A DNA stretch of 53,761 bases. Origin: Actinomycetota bacterium. Lineage in GTDB: Bacteria > Actinomycetota > Acidimicrobiia > Acidimicrobiales > Ilumatobacteraceae. Below the pieces are notes generated by a model. That model saw only the letters and a list, made by a program, of their open reading frames with translations, had not been told where the DNA came from and ran no database searches. Shown one piece after another: positions 25,527 to 35,221 of this stretch (its first letter is position 1; every line of letters starts with the position of its first letter). Position numbers and translations under genes: made by a program. The stretch lies in the NCBI GenBank assembly GCA_016871355.1, contig VFZC01000019.1, positions 1-53,761 on the forward strand. Direction: 5' to 3'.

Positions 25527-25644
25527 CGCACACACCGCCCTAAGTCGATGTCCATCGACGAGATCCTCGCGGTGATTTCGGCCTCCGACATTCCGACGAC
25601 GTTCTTCAGTTGGAACTCGTTCGACTGATTCACGTCGATCCGAG
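25527..25644. other. Convergent manA/ispG intergenic region with a palindrome
   Basis: The 118 bases between the two convergent stops hold a 16-base palindrome, GTCGATG-TC-CATCGAC (25544-25559), but no U-run terminator. Short open frames exist on both strands here (for example a 26-codon frame starting at 25549 on plus), but none has a ribosome-binding site or recognisable similarity. Confidence 0.4.
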
Positions 25645-26868
25645 TCACGATGACCGACGGCGAATCTCCACGATCTTCTCGGTCGCGTTGTTCGCGTCGT
25701 CGCCCTTGGCATCCAACAACGCCGACCGATCCTTGGCCGCCTCGCGCTCGGCCTTCTCCACATCGGCCCGAGCCATCGCCGCGTCGGTTCCGTGCTCGTG
25801 AATGAACTCGGCCCACTCGACCAGCGCTTCCACCATCTCCGATTCGGGAACCACCGCCACGTTGCGGCCCTTCACGAACAAGTGCCCGCGCTTGTTGCCG
25901 GCCGCGATCCCGAGATCGGCTTCACGCGCCTCACCCGGACCGTTCACCACACAACCCATCACCGCCACCTGCAGCGGAATCTTGCGATCGCCGAACGCAT
26001 CCATCGCCCGTTTGGCCACGTCGATCACGTCGATCTCGGCCCGCCCACAACTCGGGCACGCGATGAGGTCGACGTTCTTGCGCTCGCGCAAGCCGAGGGC
26101 CTCGAGCAACTGACGACCCGCACGCGCTTCCTCCACCGGGTCGGCGGTGAGGCTGTAACGAATGGTGTCGCCGATTCCTTCGAGCAGAAGTGTGGCGATA
26201 CCGGCGGTGGCCTTCACCAGACCGGCTGGCGGCGGCCCGGCCTCGGTCACACCCACGTGCAACGGGTGGTCGGTCACCTCGCTCAACTGCCGATAGGCCT
26301 CCACCATCAACGGAACGTTGGAGGCCTTCACCGAGATCTTGATGAGATCGAAGTCGACTTCCTGGAAGTACGCGATTTCACGCAGAGCCGACTCGACCAT
26401 CGCCTCGGGCGTCACCTTGCCGCCGTACTTGTCGTAGAGCTCGGGGTCGAGGGAACCACCGTTCACGCCGATACGAATCGGGATCTTCCGGTCGCGTGCT
26501 TCGGAGGCCACCGCCTTGATGTGCTCGGGCCGGCGAATGTTGCCCGGATTCAGACGTAGGCCGTGCACACCAGCCTCCATCGCAGCCAAGGCCATCTTGT
26601 ATTGATGATGGATGTCGGCGACGATCGGAATGGGCGAACGCGGAACGATCTGGGCCAAACCTTCAGCCGCTTCGATCTCGTTGCACGTGCAGCGAACGAT
26701 GTCGCACCCGGCCGCGGCCAGCGCGTAGATCTGCTGCAACGTGCCTTCGACGTCGGCCGTCTTGGTGATGGTCATCGACTGCACCGTGATGGGCGCGCCA
26801 CCACCAACGGGAACCTTGCCCACCACGATCTGGCGGGTGGGGCGGCGGGTATATCGGGGAGCGTTCAT
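25645..26868 (-). CDS. ispG: 4-hydroxy-3-methylbut-2-enyl diphosphate synthase (flavodoxin/ferredoxin)
   Basis: IspG (GcpE) is the penultimate enzyme of the MEP isoprenoid pathway, reductively opening MEcPP at a 4Fe-4S cluster. The 407-residue protein has the TIM-barrel domain (ITVQSMTITKTADVEGTLQQI, DIHHQYKMALAAMEAGVHGLRLNPGN) and the cluster cysteines in LIACPSCGRAEID and MGCVVNGPGEA. A charged C-terminal tail of about 40 residues rich in Ala, Glu and Lys extends beyond the usual end. It is the last gene of the long leftward run and follows rseP by 33 bases; dxr, another MEP-pathway gene, is two genes upstream. Confidence 0.97.
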   Translation of the reverse strand: MNAPRYTRRPTRQIVVGKVPVGGGAPITVQSMTITKTADVEGTLQQIYALAAAGCDIVRCTCNEIEAAEGLAQIVPRSPIPIVADIHHQYKMALAAMEAGVHGLRLNPGNIRRPEHIKAVASEARDRKIPIRIGVNGGSLDPELYDKYGGKVTPEAMVESALREIAYFQEVDFDLIKISVKASNVPLMVEAYRQLSEVTDHPLHVGVTEAGPPPAGLVKATAGIATLLLEGIGDTIRYSLTADPVEEARAGRQLLEALGLRERKNVDLIACPSCGRAEIDVIDVAKRAMDAFGDRKIPLQVAVMGCVVNGPGEAREADLGIAAGNKRGHLFVKGRNVAVVPESEMVEALVEWAEFIHEHGTDAAMARADVEKAEREAAKDRSALLDAKGDDANNATEKIVEIRRRSS

Positions 26869-26901
26869 GGTCGGGTCGTCTCAGTGGTTCGGATCAGTGT
26901 C

Positions 26902-28167
26902 TCAGAAGGGTCGCGTGATGTCGAGATAGAGGCCGGTGAACGTGAGGAACAAGAGCAAGGTCACGGCCGCCACCGTGAGCGGCCACATCTTCTCGACGTC
27001 GGCGCGGTAGGCGCGACCTCGACGAGAGCGCACCCGCTCGTACGTGGCGATGGCGGCGTGGCCACCGTCGAACGGCAACAACGGCAGCAGATTGAAGATG
27101 CCGACAAACACGTTCACCGAGGCGAGAACTTCCATCACGGCGTAGAAGCCGAAACTCTCACCGATGTCGCCGGCGACCATCGTGATGCCCACCACGGTGG
27201 TGGGACGCTTGGTGGGGTCGGCGTCCTCGTTGGTGAGTTGCTCCCACTGGTTGAACGGGTTGGCCACCGTCCCGATGCCCTCGAACGTGGCCCACACACT
27301 GTCGGCCAGGTCGCCGCCCACGTAACCGAGCGCCGACGGAACGGAGAGTTGCTCGCGCGCGAAGTTGTCGGTACCCACACCGAGGAAGCCTGGCTGCACC
27401 GAGTCGTCGGAGCCCGGGGCACTACCCGAGTCGACCGCGGCCAACGTGATGTCGGCCGACTTCTCCACGCCATCGGAGGTCCACACCACGGTCACGGTGT
27501 CACCGGCCGACTGCGATCGAACGTAATTGCGCAGATCGGCCGGCTCGATCACCACGACGTCGTCGACACTCTTGATCACGTCGCCGTCACGCAGGCCGGC
27601 CGCCGCCGCGGGGGACGACGCCGCCACACCGGTCACGACGGTTTCACCCGTGGCCTGGAATCGACCGCCGACGGTGTACACGAACACCAACAGCACGATC
27701 GCGATGATGAAGTGCATGATGGAGCCGGCGGTGATGACGAGCATGCGCCAGCGGTACGGCTTCGACGTGTAGGCGAGCGACTCGTCACCGGGTTCGACGG
27801 GGTCGAGATTGTTCATGCCGACGATGCGCACGAATGCGCCGAGGGGCAAGGCCCGCACGCCGTACTCGACGCCGTCGCGCTTGAAACTCCAGAGACGCGG
27901 CCCGAAACCCATGAAGAACTGCGTTCGCTTCATGCCCGCCCAACCCGCGGTCACGAAGTGTCCGACTTCGTGCAAGAAGATCGACACCAGAAGACCCGCG
28001 ACGAGCAACAAACTCCACGGATTACTGAAACCCAGCCACACGAGCAGACCCAAGATCACGACGCCCGACACCCACGCCGTACGCGTGCCACCACCGGGCT
28101 GATCGGGCTTTTCTTCGGTGGCGCCGCCGGCCATCATCTCGTCGCGGAATTGGCGATACAGAGTCAT
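26902..28167 (-). CDS. rseP: RseP/site-2 protease family zinc metalloprotease (M50)
   Basis: An intramembrane protease that cleaves transmembrane substrates such as anti-sigma factors or signal-peptide remnants. The 421-residue protein has the zinc motif H66-E-V-G-H70 in the first core membrane helix (after a soluble N-terminus and a helix at about 33-50), a periplasmic PDZ domain (about 175-255, with GLRDGDVIKSVDD), and the second zinc ligand motif NLLPLLPFDGGH near residue 375. A final membrane helix ends the protein. Its start overlaps the dxr stop by 4 bases (ATGA), the usual dxr-rseP-ispG order. Confidence 0.95.
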   Translation of the reverse strand: MTLYRQFRDEMMAGGATEEKPDQPGGGTRTAWVSGVVILGLLVWLGFSNPWSLLLVAGLLVSIFLHEVGHFVTAGWAGMKRTQFFMGFGPRLWSFKRDGVEYGVRALPLGAFVRIVGMNNLDPVEPGDESLAYTSKPYRWRMLVITAGSIMHFIIAIVLLVFVYTVGGRFQATGETVVTGVAASSPAAAAGLRDGDVIKSVDDVVVIEPADLRNYVRSQSAGDTVTVVWTSDGVEKSADITLAAVDSGSAPGSDDSVQPGFLGVGTDNFAREQLSVPSALGYVGGDLADSVWATFEGIGTVANPFNQWEQLTNEDADPTKRPTTVVGITMVAGDIGESFGFYAVMEVLASVNVFVGIFNLLPLLPFDGGHAAIATYERVRSRRGRAYRADVEKMWPLTVAAVTLLLFLTFTGLYLDITRPF

Positions 28168-29312
28168 CGCGTCTCCAGGATGTGCCGCGCCGCCCGCCGT
28201 CCGGCCGCATCGGCCGCGATCACGTCGTCACTCGTGATGGTCCCACGATGTTGCTCGTGCGCATCGAGCGACCGCTCGATGACGGCGGCGATGTCGGGCC
28301 ACCGGAGTCGACCGGCCAAGAACGCCTCGACGGCCACTTCGTTGGCGGCCGACAAGAACGCTGGTGCGGTTCCACCCGATCGACCGGCCACGTACGCCAA
28401 GGCGAGGCAACGGAACGTGGCGGTGTCGGGCGGCGCGAAATCGAGACGCGACAACTGCGCCCAGTCGATGCGGCCGTACGGAGTGCCGATGCGCTCGGGG
28501 TAGGCCAACGCGTAGCCGATGGGAAGGCGCATGTCGGGGAGGCTCAACTGCGCCATCGTGCAACCGTCGGTGAACTCGACCATCGAGTGCACCACCGACT
28601 GCGGATGCACCACCACCTCGATCTGGTCGTACGAGACCCCGAACAACTCGTGGGCCTCGATCACTTCGAGCCCTTTGTTCATGAGCGTCGACGAGTCGAT
28701 CGTGATCTTCGGTCCCATGCTCCACGTCGGATGTGCGAGCGCCTGCTCGACCGTCACATCGGCGAGCTCGGCCGCGGTGCGCCCACGGAACGGGCCGCCA
28801 CTGGCGGTGAGCACGATGCGTGACACTTCGACCCCGGGCCTGACGGTGGAACGCAAACACTGATGCACTGCGCAGTGCTCGCTGTCGACCGGAACGAGTT
28901 CGGCGCCTGGCGTCGAACGCAACGGCTGCACCACCGGACCGGCGGCGATGAGCGATTCCTTGTTGGCCAGCGCGAGTCGACGCCCCGCCGACAGCGTGCG
29001 CAACGTGACCGGAAGCCCGGCGAAACCGACCACGGCGTTGACGACCACGTCGGCGTCGTCGACCAAGTGCGACAGATCCTCGACCACGGTGGCGAAAGGA
29101 AGTGCCGCCGCCACGTCGGCTCGCTTCTTCGCGTCGGCAACCGCCACGACCTTGGGGCGGAACTCACGCGCCTGCTCGATGAGAACGTCGATCGACGAAG
29201 AAACACCCAGTCCGACGACTTCGAAACGTTCGGGTTCGGCCCGCACGACATCGAGGGTCTGCGTTCCGATCGAGCCGGACGATCCGGCGATGGCGACCTT
29301 GGTGGTGCTCAC
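28164..29312 (-). CDS. dxr: 1-deoxy-D-xylulose 5-phosphate reductoisomerase
   Basis: Dxr (IspC) makes MEP, the committed step of the MEP isoprenoid pathway, using NADPH and a divalent metal. The 382-residue protein begins with the NADPH-binding AIAGSSGSIGTQTLDVVR, has NKESLIAAG, the metal and substrate motif VPVDSEHCAVHQCL, and TASGGPFRG. Length is normal. The GTG start at 29312 lies 64 bases after cdsA. A weak -10-like sequence is present in that gap but I do not call a promoter. Confidence 0.97.
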   Translation of the reverse strand: MSTTKVAIAGSSGSIGTQTLDVVRAEPERFEVVGLGVSSSIDVLIEQAREFRPKVVAVADAKKRADVAAALPFATVVEDLSHLVDDADVVVNAVVGFAGLPVTLRTLSAGRRLALANKESLIAAGPVVQPLRSTPGAELVPVDSEHCAVHQCLRSTVRPGVEVSRIVLTASGGPFRGRTAAELADVTVEQALAHPTWSMGPKITIDSSTLMNKGLEVIEAHELFGVSYDQIEVVVHPQSVVHSMVEFTDGCTMAQLSLPDMRLPIGYALAYPERIGTPYGRIDWAQLSRLDFAPPDTATFRCLALAYVAGRSGGTAPAFLSAANEVAVEAFLAGRLRWPDIAAVIERSLDAHEQHRGTITSDDVIAADAAGRRAARHILETR

Positions 29313-29376
29313 GACCCGATCATTCTCGCACCGCGGGTCGACGGATACCCCGTCGCCCGCCGTGACAACGGCACGG

Positions 29377-30858
29377 TCAGGAGGCGAAGGGCTCGAGGAC
29401 CTGGAGCAGGTAGTACGCGGCCGGCAGAACGAACAAGAACCCGTCGAAGCGATCGAGGACTCCCCCGTGACCGCGCACGACCGTACCGAAGTCCTTGATG
29501 TCGAGGTTCCGCTTGAACATGCTCTCGACCAGATCGCCGAGCGGCGCGAGCAACGCGATCATGATCGCGAGTAGCAACGCCTCTCCCACGTCGTTCCAGG
29601 TGTCGCTCTGCAGACTGACGATCCAGACCACGACGATGGTGGCGAGTCCGCCACCCAAGAAGCCCTCGAGCGTCTTGTTGGGGCTGATCCACTGCCGCAG
29701 GGGCGTCCGACCAGCGGCCGACCCGACGAACAGCGCACCCACGTCGTTGGCGACCACACCGCAGGCGAGGATGAACAGCGTGTCGGTACCGACGTTGTCG
29801 AGACCGCGCACGTTGGAGACACCCGCCAGCAACGCGGCGTACGAACCCATGAGCCCGATCCAGACGATGCCGAGCGAGGTGATGGCCATGTTCGGCATCG
29901 GGCTGGACGAAAGTCCGTCGGCACCCACGAACGTGACACCGGACGCCATGAGCGCGAGCACGAGAACCAGCGGAAGCGCACCTTCACCGACCCAGTAGGC
30001 AGCGAGCGGTGTGCACACGGCGGCGGCGATGCCGACGATCGTCGCCGGGTGATAACCGCGTTCGGTCACCTTGTCGAAGAACTCGACCGCAGCCAGACCG
30101 CACACCAACACGACGATCGCCAACACGGCGATCGGCTTCCAGAGCAACGCACCGATGAACGCGGCGGCGATCAACAAACCGACCGCCACGGCGGTGGGCA
30201 GGTCGCGACCACCGGCACCAGTCGTGGACGGTCGAGACGACTTCGGACGCGACGATGCGCGCGGAGCACCCGCACGCGGACCGCGTTCGGAGGTGGGACG
30301 CGGGCGAGGACGGCTGGCGGACTCGTCGGCCACGCGAACCGTGCGACGAGTCTCGGACGTGTCGGCGGTACGGCGCGCGACCGGTGCCGGCGCAGTGGGG
30401 TCTTCGGCACGACGCAGCGGACCCGACGGCTCACGACGGACGCCACCGCTCGGATCGCGACGAACTCCGCCACTCGGCTCACCGAGACGAACGCGCGGAC
30501 GACTGCCACTGGTGTCGCTGCTCGACGGTGCCGGACGATCGGGAATCGGACGCGGTGCCGAACCCGAGTACGAGCCCCACACGTCGACGTCGTCGTCACC
30601 CGACGAACTCGACGAACCAGGAACATCGGGACGCGGGCGCGGCGCCGAGGCGGTGCGCTCTTCTCCGAACAGACGCGGCACTTCGCCGGTGGGCGGTTGC
30701 GTCCAATGCGGAAGCGGACCGGTGTCGCTCTCGCCGAAGCGCAACGCCGGCTGCGACGGATCGTCGTCGGAGAAGCGAAGTTCGCCGAAATCGTCGCCGT
30801 CGTCGTGACCGTCGTCCCGATCGTTGTCGCCTGTCCGGCGCCACATGTCGTCGCTCAT
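29377..30858 (-). CDS. cdsA: Phosphatidate cytidylyltransferase with a long disordered N-terminal extension
   Basis: CdsA makes CDP-diacylglycerol from phosphatidate and CTP for phospholipid synthesis. Residues about 225-493 hold the multi-helix membrane enzyme, ending in the family signature SMFKRNLDIKDFG...RGHGGVLDRFD. Residues 1-220 are unusual: acidic at the start, then Arg/Ser/Pro-rich, with repeats such as PSGGVRRDPSGGVRREPSG (about 130-148). They contain no membrane segment. Typical bacterial CdsA is about 270-310 residues, so this is roughly 190 residues longer. The ATG at 30858 is supported by a GAGAGGA ribosome-binding site; a later start would leave the extension frame open without purpose. 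The extension may be a cytoplasmic tether or scaffold; unknown. Confidence 0.92.
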   Translation of the reverse strand: MSDDMWRRTGDNDRDDGHDDGDDFGELRFSDDDPSQPALRFGESDTGPLPHWTQPPTGEVPRLFGEERTASAPRPRPDVPGSSSSSGDDDVDVWGSYSGSAPRPIPDRPAPSSSDTSGSRPRVRLGEPSGGVRRDPSGGVRREPSGPLRRAEDPTAPAPVARRTADTSETRRTVRVADESASRPRPRPTSERGPRAGAPRASSRPKSSRPSTTGAGGRDLPTAVAVGLLIAAAFIGALLWKPIAVLAIVVLVCGLAAVEFFDKVTERGYHPATIVGIAAAVCTPLAAYWVGEGALPLVLVLALMASGVTFVGADGLSSSPMPNMAITSLGIVWIGLMGSYAALLAGVSNVRGLDNVGTDTLFILACGVVANDVGALFVGSAAGRTPLRQWISPNKTLEGFLGGGLATIVVVWIVSLQSDTWNDVGEALLLAIMIALLAPLGDLVESMFKRNLDIKDFGTVVRGHGGVLDRFDGFLFVLPAAYYLLQVLEPFAS

Positions 30859-30871
30859 GATCCTCTCGCTC

Positions 30872-31429
30872 TCAGACTTCGAGCAGTTCTTGCTCTTTCT
30901 TCTTCACGGCCTGGTCGATGTGCTCGACGTGATCGTGGGTGATCTTCTCGAGTTCCTTCTCGGCGCGCTCGAGTTCGTCGGCCGAGATGTCTCCGTTCTT
31001 CTCGGCACCTTCGAGATCTTTGCGCGCGTCACGGCGCACGTTGCGCACGGCGATGCGGCCGTCCTCGGCCATGTTCTTGACGAGCTTCACGTAATCCCGA
31101 CGACGCTCTTCGGTGAGTGGCGGAAAGCTCAAGCGGATGACGGTGCCGTCGTTGGAGGGCGAGATGCCGAGGTCGGAGTCGCGAATGGCGCGCTCGACCG
31201 CCGCCAGCGCCCCGCGATCGTGGGGCTTGACCACCAGCATGCGGGCCTCGGGCACCTGGAACCCGGCCAACTGCTGCAACGGCACATCGGAGCCGTAGTA
31301 ATCGACCATCAGCTTTTCGACCAGGGCGGGCGTGGCCCGACCGGTGCGCACCGTCGTGAACTGGGACCGCGCGTGTTCGACGGCCCTGTCCATCTTCTCG
31401 ATGGCCTCGAGGAGGATCTCGTCGGTCAC
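30872..31429 (-). CDS. frr: Ribosome recycling factor
   Basis: RRF, together with EF-G, splits post-termination ribosomes. The 185-residue protein has the full family pattern: [74 protein letters not shown] and the C-terminal helix. Length is standard. The GTG start at 31429 overlaps the pyrH stop (GTGA), so it is translationally coupled, as is usual for pyrH-frr. Confidence 0.98.
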   Translation of the reverse strand: MTDEILLEAIEKMDRAVEHARSQFTTVRTGRATPALVEKLMVDYYGSDVPLQQLAGFQVPEARMLVVKPHDRGALAAVERAIRDSDLGISPSNDGTVIRLSFPPLTEERRRDYVKLVKNMAEDGRIAVRNVRRDARKDLEGAEKNGDISADELERAEKELEKITHDHVEHIDQAVKKKEQELLEV

Positions 31430-32166
31430 CCGACCAGCGTACCTACGGGTCGACCTTCCAGAACGGATCTGATGTTGCCCGGCGTACTCACGTCGAAGAC
31501 CACGATCGGAATGCGATTGTCCCGGCAGAACGCGATGGCGGTGGCGTCCATGACCCGCAATTCCTTCTCGATGACCTCTTTGTGCGAGACCCGGTCGTAG
31601 CGGGTGGCCGTGGGGTCGAGTTTGGGGTCGGCGGTGTACACGCCATCGACTCCGGAGTGCGTGCCCTTCAAGATGGCTTGCGCATCGATCTCGGCGGCCC
31701 GCAGAGCGGCGGCCGTGTCGGTGGTGAAGAACGGGTTGCCCGTGCCGCCGGCGAAGATCACGACGCGACCCTTTTCGAGATGCCGTTCGGCGCGACGACG
31801 AATGTACGGCTCGGCCACTTTGGGCATCTCGACCGCCGTCATCACACGACTGTGTTGACCCACGCGCTCGAGTGCGTCCTGCAACGCGAGACCGTTCATG
31901 ACGGTGGCGATCATGCCCATGAAGTCGGCCTGGGCCTGATCCATGCCCTGACCCGTGCCCTTGAGTCCGCGCCAGAAGTTGCCGCCGCCGACCACGATGG
32001 CCACGTCGACACCCAGGGCCTCGCGCGCTTCCTTGATCTCGAGAGCGACTTGTTGCAGTACGCCGGTGTCGAGGCCGAAACCAGTGGGCTCGGCCAACGC
32101 CTCACCCGACAACTTCAGAATGACCCGCTTCCAGCGGGGACGATTCTCGCTGGCGGCGTTGCTCAC
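31426..32166 (-). CDS. pyrH: Uridylate kinase (UMP kinase)
   Basis: PyrH phosphorylates UMP to UDP in pyrimidine nucleotide synthesis. The 246-residue protein begins its amino-acid-kinase fold with [11 protein letters not shown], followed by [13 protein letters not shown], the [11 protein letters not shown] segment, [18 protein letters not shown], and ends with GTLVG. Length fits. I start it at GTG 32166 ([14 protein letters not shown]), 7 bases after the tsf stop. A longer open frame to 32391 lies within tsf and is not coding. No Shine-Dalgarno is evident. Confidence 0.95.
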   Translation of the reverse strand: MSNAASENRPRWKRVILKLSGEALAEPTGFGLDTGVLQQVALEIKEAREALGVDVAIVVGGGNFWRGLKGTGQGMDQAQADFMGMIATVMNGLALQDALERVGQHSRVMTAVEMPKVAEPYIRRRAERHLEKGRVVIFAGGTGNPFFTTDTAAALRAAEIDAQAILKGTHSGVDGVYTADPKLDPTATRYDRVSHKEVIEKELRVMDATAIAFCRDNRIPIVVFDVSTPGNIRSVLEGRPVGTLVG

Positions 32167-32173
32167 GTCGAGG

Positions 32174-32962
32174 TCAGCCGATCTCGACCTGAGCGAAACG
32201 GACGATCGACGCCGATCCGAGGATCTGCTGCACCGACTGCTTGTCGTCCTTGGCGTACGGCTGCTCGAGCAAGCAGATGTCCTTGTAGAACCCGGCGATA
32301 CGACCTTCGACGATCTTGGCGATGGCCGGCTCGGGCTTGCCTTCGTTGCGCGTGATGGTCTCGAGCGTCGCGCGCTCCTTCTCCACCACATCGGCCGGCA
32401 CCTCGTCGCGCTTCAAGTGCTTCGGACGCGCGAAGGCGACGTGCACCGCGATGTCGTGCGCGAGATCGGTGTTGCCACCGCTCACTTCCACGAGCACGGC
32501 GTTCACACCACGACCACCCTGGATGTGCTGATACGAATCGAGAACGTTGCCCGCGGCCGCTTCGACGCGCACGACTTCGCCCAGTTCGATCTTCTCCTTG
32601 AGAGTGATCTTGAGGTCTTCGAGGATGTTGGCGCGCTCGGCCACCGCTGCCTCGCCCTTGGCGGCCACCAAATCGGCGAGAGCCTCGGCCTCACCCTTGA
32701 ACTGATCGCTCGCGGCCACGAAGTCGGTCTCGCACTTGAGCTTCACGATGGCGCCCACGTTGCCCTTGATGACGAGAGCGACCACACCCTGGGTGTTCTC
32801 GCGATCGTCACGCTTGGCCGACGCCGCCAGACCCTTCTCACGCAACCACTGCTTGGCGGCTTCCATGTCGCCACCGGTGGACTCGAGGGCCTTCTTGCAA
32901 TCCATCATGCCGGCACCGGTCGACTGGCGCAGGCTCTGAACGTCTTTGGCAGTGAACGACAC
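32174..32962 (-). CDS. tsf: Elongation factor Ts
   Basis: EF-Ts exchanges GDP for GTP on EF-Tu. The 262-residue protein starts with the UBA-like domain ([25 protein letters not shown]), then has the core motif [17 protein letters not shown] (the TDFVA loop that contacts EF-Tu), and the dimerisation region to the C-terminus ([18 protein letters not shown]). Length is typical of actinobacteria. It begins 3 bases after the rpsB stop. Confidence 0.98.
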   Translation of the reverse strand: MSFTAKDVQSLRQSTGAGMMDCKKALESTGGDMEAAKQWLREKGLAASAKRDDRENTQGVVALVIKGNVGAIVKLKCETDFVAASDQFKGEAEALADLVAAKGEAAVAERANILEDLKITLKEKIELGEVVRVEAAAGNVLDSYQHIQGGRGVNAVLVEVSGGNTDLAHDIAVHVAFARPKHLKRDEVPADVVEKERATLETITRNEGKPEPAIAKIVEGRIAGFYKDICLLEQPYAKDDKQSVQQILGSASIVRFAQVEIG

Positions 32963-32965
32963 TGA

Positions 32966-33808
32966 TCAGCCCTCCGCGCCTTCGGTGGTGGCCTTGCTGG
33001 CGGCCAAACGGGCCTCGCGCTCGGCCTGAGCCGCCGTGGCCTGGGCGCGCGCATCGGCCTGAGCCGCCGCGTAGGTGGCCTGCTCTTCGGGTGAACGCTC
33101 GGCGCTGGTTCCGCCGCCCTTGCCGGCGATGAAACGGCCTTCGAGAACGGCTTCGGCGATGACCTTGCACATCAACTCGTTGGCGCGAATGGCGTCGTCG
33201 TTGCCCGGGATCGGGAACTGCACGAGATCGGGGTCAACGTTGGTGTCGACGACGGCCACGACCGGAGTGCCGAGCTTGTTGGCTTCGGTCACGCCGATGT
33301 GCTCCTTCTTGGTGTCGAGCACGAACACCGCGTCGGGGCGACGGGTCATGTGGCGGATACCCGAGAGGTTCTTCTGCAACTTGGTGAGTTCGCGGTCCTT
33401 CAGAAGGGCTTCCTTCTTCGGCATGGCATCGAATTCACCCGACGCCTTCATGCGCTCGAGTTCGAGCATCTTCTGCACGCGCTTGTGAATGGTTTCGAAG
33501 TTGGTGAGCATGCCGCCCAACCAACGCTCATTGATGTACGGCATTCCGCACTTGTCGGCGAACTGGGCCACGGGATCCTGAGCCTGCTTCTTGGTGCCGA
33601 TGAACAGGATCGTTCCGCCCTTGGCGACGAGGTCACGCACGAAGGCGTAGGCGTCCTCGATCCGGGTGAGCGTCTGCTCGAGATCGATGATGTAGATGTC
33701 GTGGCGCTCGCCGAAGATGAAACGCTTCATCTTGGGGTTCCAGCGACGGGTCTGATGGCCGAAGTGAACGCCGGCCTCCAACATTTGACGCATCGTGACG
33801 ATGGCCAT
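32966..33808 (-). CDS. rpsB: 30S ribosomal protein S2
   Basis: S2 sits on the back of the 30S subunit near the head-body junction. The protein of 280 residues shows [25 protein letters not shown], the conserved Rossmann-like core ([56 protein letters not shown]) and an Ala/Glu-rich C-terminal tail. I choose the ATG at 33808 because AGGAGG lies 8 bases upstream; a 13-residue extension upstream has no such site. It is coupled to tsf, the universal pair. Confidence 0.98.
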   Translation of the reverse strand: MAIVTMRQMLEAGVHFGHQTRRWNPKMKRFIFGERHDIYIIDLEQTLTRIEDAYAFVRDLVAKGGTILFIGTKKQAQDPVAQFADKCGMPYINERWLGGMLTNFETIHKRVQKMLELERMKASGEFDAMPKKEALLKDRELTKLQKNLSGIRHMTRRPDAVFVLDTKKEHIGVTEANKLGTPVVAVVDTNVDPDLVQFPIPGNDDAIRANELMCKVIAEAVLEGRFIAGKGGGTSAERSPEEQATYAAAQADARAQATAAQAEREARLAASKATTEGAEG

Positions 33809-33924
33809 GATTTCTGTCCTCCTGGTCTGCGGTTTCCGGCACGCCATCTCGCGCCCCCGAGGGAACGACCGCAGGATGAGCGACGTGCAGTGATGAGTGA
33901 CCCGTTTCCGGGCCGTTGGCGAGA

Positions 33925-34425
33925 CTACCGGCCCGTCGGGCAGACCAGCCGGGTCCGGGCCGGCCGGGGCCGCGTGCCATCGGTCGGGATCAGCCGGGCC
34001 CGACCGATCCGACGGGCCAAGAACGGGGCCGGGTCGAGGTATTCCTCGGTCGGCTGGCCGGCGTCGCGACGCACACTGAGGGTCACCCCACCCGTCAGGG
34101 TCCCCCGCCCGACCACCTCCCCCGCCGCCACGGTGTCTCCGGCTGTCACCACCACCGAGCCCAGGCCCCCGACCGTCACGGTGTGATCGCCCGACCGGAC
34201 CGACACGAACCGGCGCCCGGCGACCTCACCCGCGAAGGTGACCCGACCCGCGATGGGCGCGACGATCGTGTTCTTTCCAGTCGTGCCGTGTGTCGTCGTG
34301 CTGGCGAAGTCGATCGTGCGATGCCCCGGGCAATACGAACAGGCCGGCGCCACGAAGGGTTCGACCACCGGAGCGACGACCGGCGGAACCAGGCACAGCG
34401 AAGCGACGAGAACCGTGACGAGCAC
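33925..34425 (-). CDS. Exported M23-like domain protein, probably catalytically inactive
   Basis: A 166-residue protein with an N-terminal signal-like hydrophobic stretch (residues 1-27) and a lysostaphin/LytM (M23) type fold. The first zinc pair is kept (H35-x3-D39 in GHRTIDF), as are the beta-strand motifs [31 protein letters not shown] and [16 protein letters not shown]. However, the motif normally reading TGPHLHFEV is [10 protein letters not shown], so the HxH metal ligands are absent and peptidase activity is unlikely. Such degenerate LytM proteins can activate cell-wall amidases. It starts at GTG 34425 without a ribosome-binding site, 18 bases after whiG, and precedes rpsB, a position where many actinobacteria also carry an M23 gene. 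Confidence 0.75.
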   Translation of the reverse strand: MLVTVLVASLCLVPPVVAPVVEPFVAPACSYCPGHRTIDFASTTTHGTTGKNTIVAPIAGRVTFAGEVAGRRFVSVRSGDHTVTVGGLGSVVVTAGDTVAAGEVVGRGTLTGGVTLSVRRDAGQPTEEYLDPAPFLARRIGRARLIPTDGTRPRPARTRLVCPTGR

Positions 34426-34443
34426 GGCCGAGTGTGCGCGGGG

Positions 34444-35220
34444 TCAGGGGATTCCGGCGGCGGTGAGCCGTGAACGCAGCATGATCACGGCCTTCGAGTG
34501 GATCTGCGACACGCGACTCTCGGTCACGCCGAGCACCGATCCGATTTCGGCCAGGGTCATGCCTTCGTCGTAATACAGCGCCACGACGGTTCGCTCGCGA
34601 TCGGGCAGTTGGCGAATCTCGGCGCGCATCACCGAGCGCATCTCACGGTCTTCGAGCACGTGATCGGGTCCGGCATCGTTGGAGGGAGGCAACTGACGGG
34701 GCTCGCCGTCGGTCACCACATGATCGAGCGGACCCACGTTGGCCACTGCCACGGCGCTCAACCAGTCGTGCAGTTCGTCTTCGCTGATGTCCAGACGCGC
34801 CGCGATCTCTTCGTCGGATGGCGCGCGCTTCAACTCGTTGTTGAGTTCGGACACCGCCTGTTCGATCTGGCGAGAGCGCTGACGCACCGTGCGCGGCACC
34901 CAATCGATGGCGCGCAGACCGTCGAGGATCGCGCCTTTGATGCGTGGAACCGCGAAGGTCTCGAACTTGAAACCGCGCGACGGATCGAAACGATCGACCG
35001 CGTCCATGAGTCCGAAGATGCCGGTGCCGATCAATTCGCCGGTGTCGACGCCAGCCGGAAGACCAGCCGCCACACGACCGGCCACGAACTTGACGAGCGG
35101 TGAGTAGTGAACGATCAGAACGTCACGCGACGCCGGATCCTTCTCGTCGACCCAACGTTGCCAGGCCCGGTGTATCGCTGGAGTGTCTCGCGATGGTGTC
35201 TCGGGGTCGGGTGGGGTCAT
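34444..35220 (-). CDS. whiG: RNA polymerase sigma factor, WhiG/FliA group
   Basis: A group 3 sigma factor of 258 residues. Region 2 carries LVKFVAGRVAAGLP, DTGELIGTGIFGLMDAVDRFDPSRGFKFETFAVPRIKGAILDGLR, with the -10-recognition residues; region 3 follows (RQIEQAVSELNNELKRAPSDEEIAARLDIS); region 4 has ALYYDEGMTLAEIGSVLGVTESRVSQIHSKA. The relatives are WhiG of sporulating streptomycetes and FliA of flagellated bacteria. No flagellar or sporulation genes lie in this window, so its regulon is unknown. It starts at ATG 35220, directly after xerC, in the dprA-xerC-whiG-rpsB order known from streptomycetes. Confidence 0.94.
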   Translation of the reverse strand: MTPPDPETPSRDTPAIHRAWQRWVDEKDPASRDVLIVHYSPLVKFVAGRVAAGLPAGVDTGELIGTGIFGLMDAVDRFDPSRGFKFETFAVPRIKGAILDGLRAIDWVPRTVRQRSRQIEQAVSELNNELKRAPSDEEIAARLDISEDELHDWLSAVAVANVGPLDHVVTDGEPRQLPPSNDAGPDHVLEDREMRSVMRAEIRQLPDRERTVVALYYDEGMTLAEIGSVLGVTESRVSQIHSKAVIMLRSRLTAAGIP

Positions 35221-35221
35221 C

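Noticed and set aside
25361-25648. A 96-codon frame starting at GTG overlapping the ispG stop (GTGA) on minus
   Set aside because: It runs 166 bases into manA antisense and has no recognisable domain; only the first 40 codons look at all protein-like.
26563-28503. A 646-codon open frame antisense to rseP and ispG
   Set aside because: Shadow of two certain genes; no ribosome-binding site or protein-like content.
34444-35220. Flagellar gene regulation by the FliA-type sigma factor
   Set aside because: No flagellar or chemotaxis genes are present in the window; position matches WhiG in non-motile actinobacteria.
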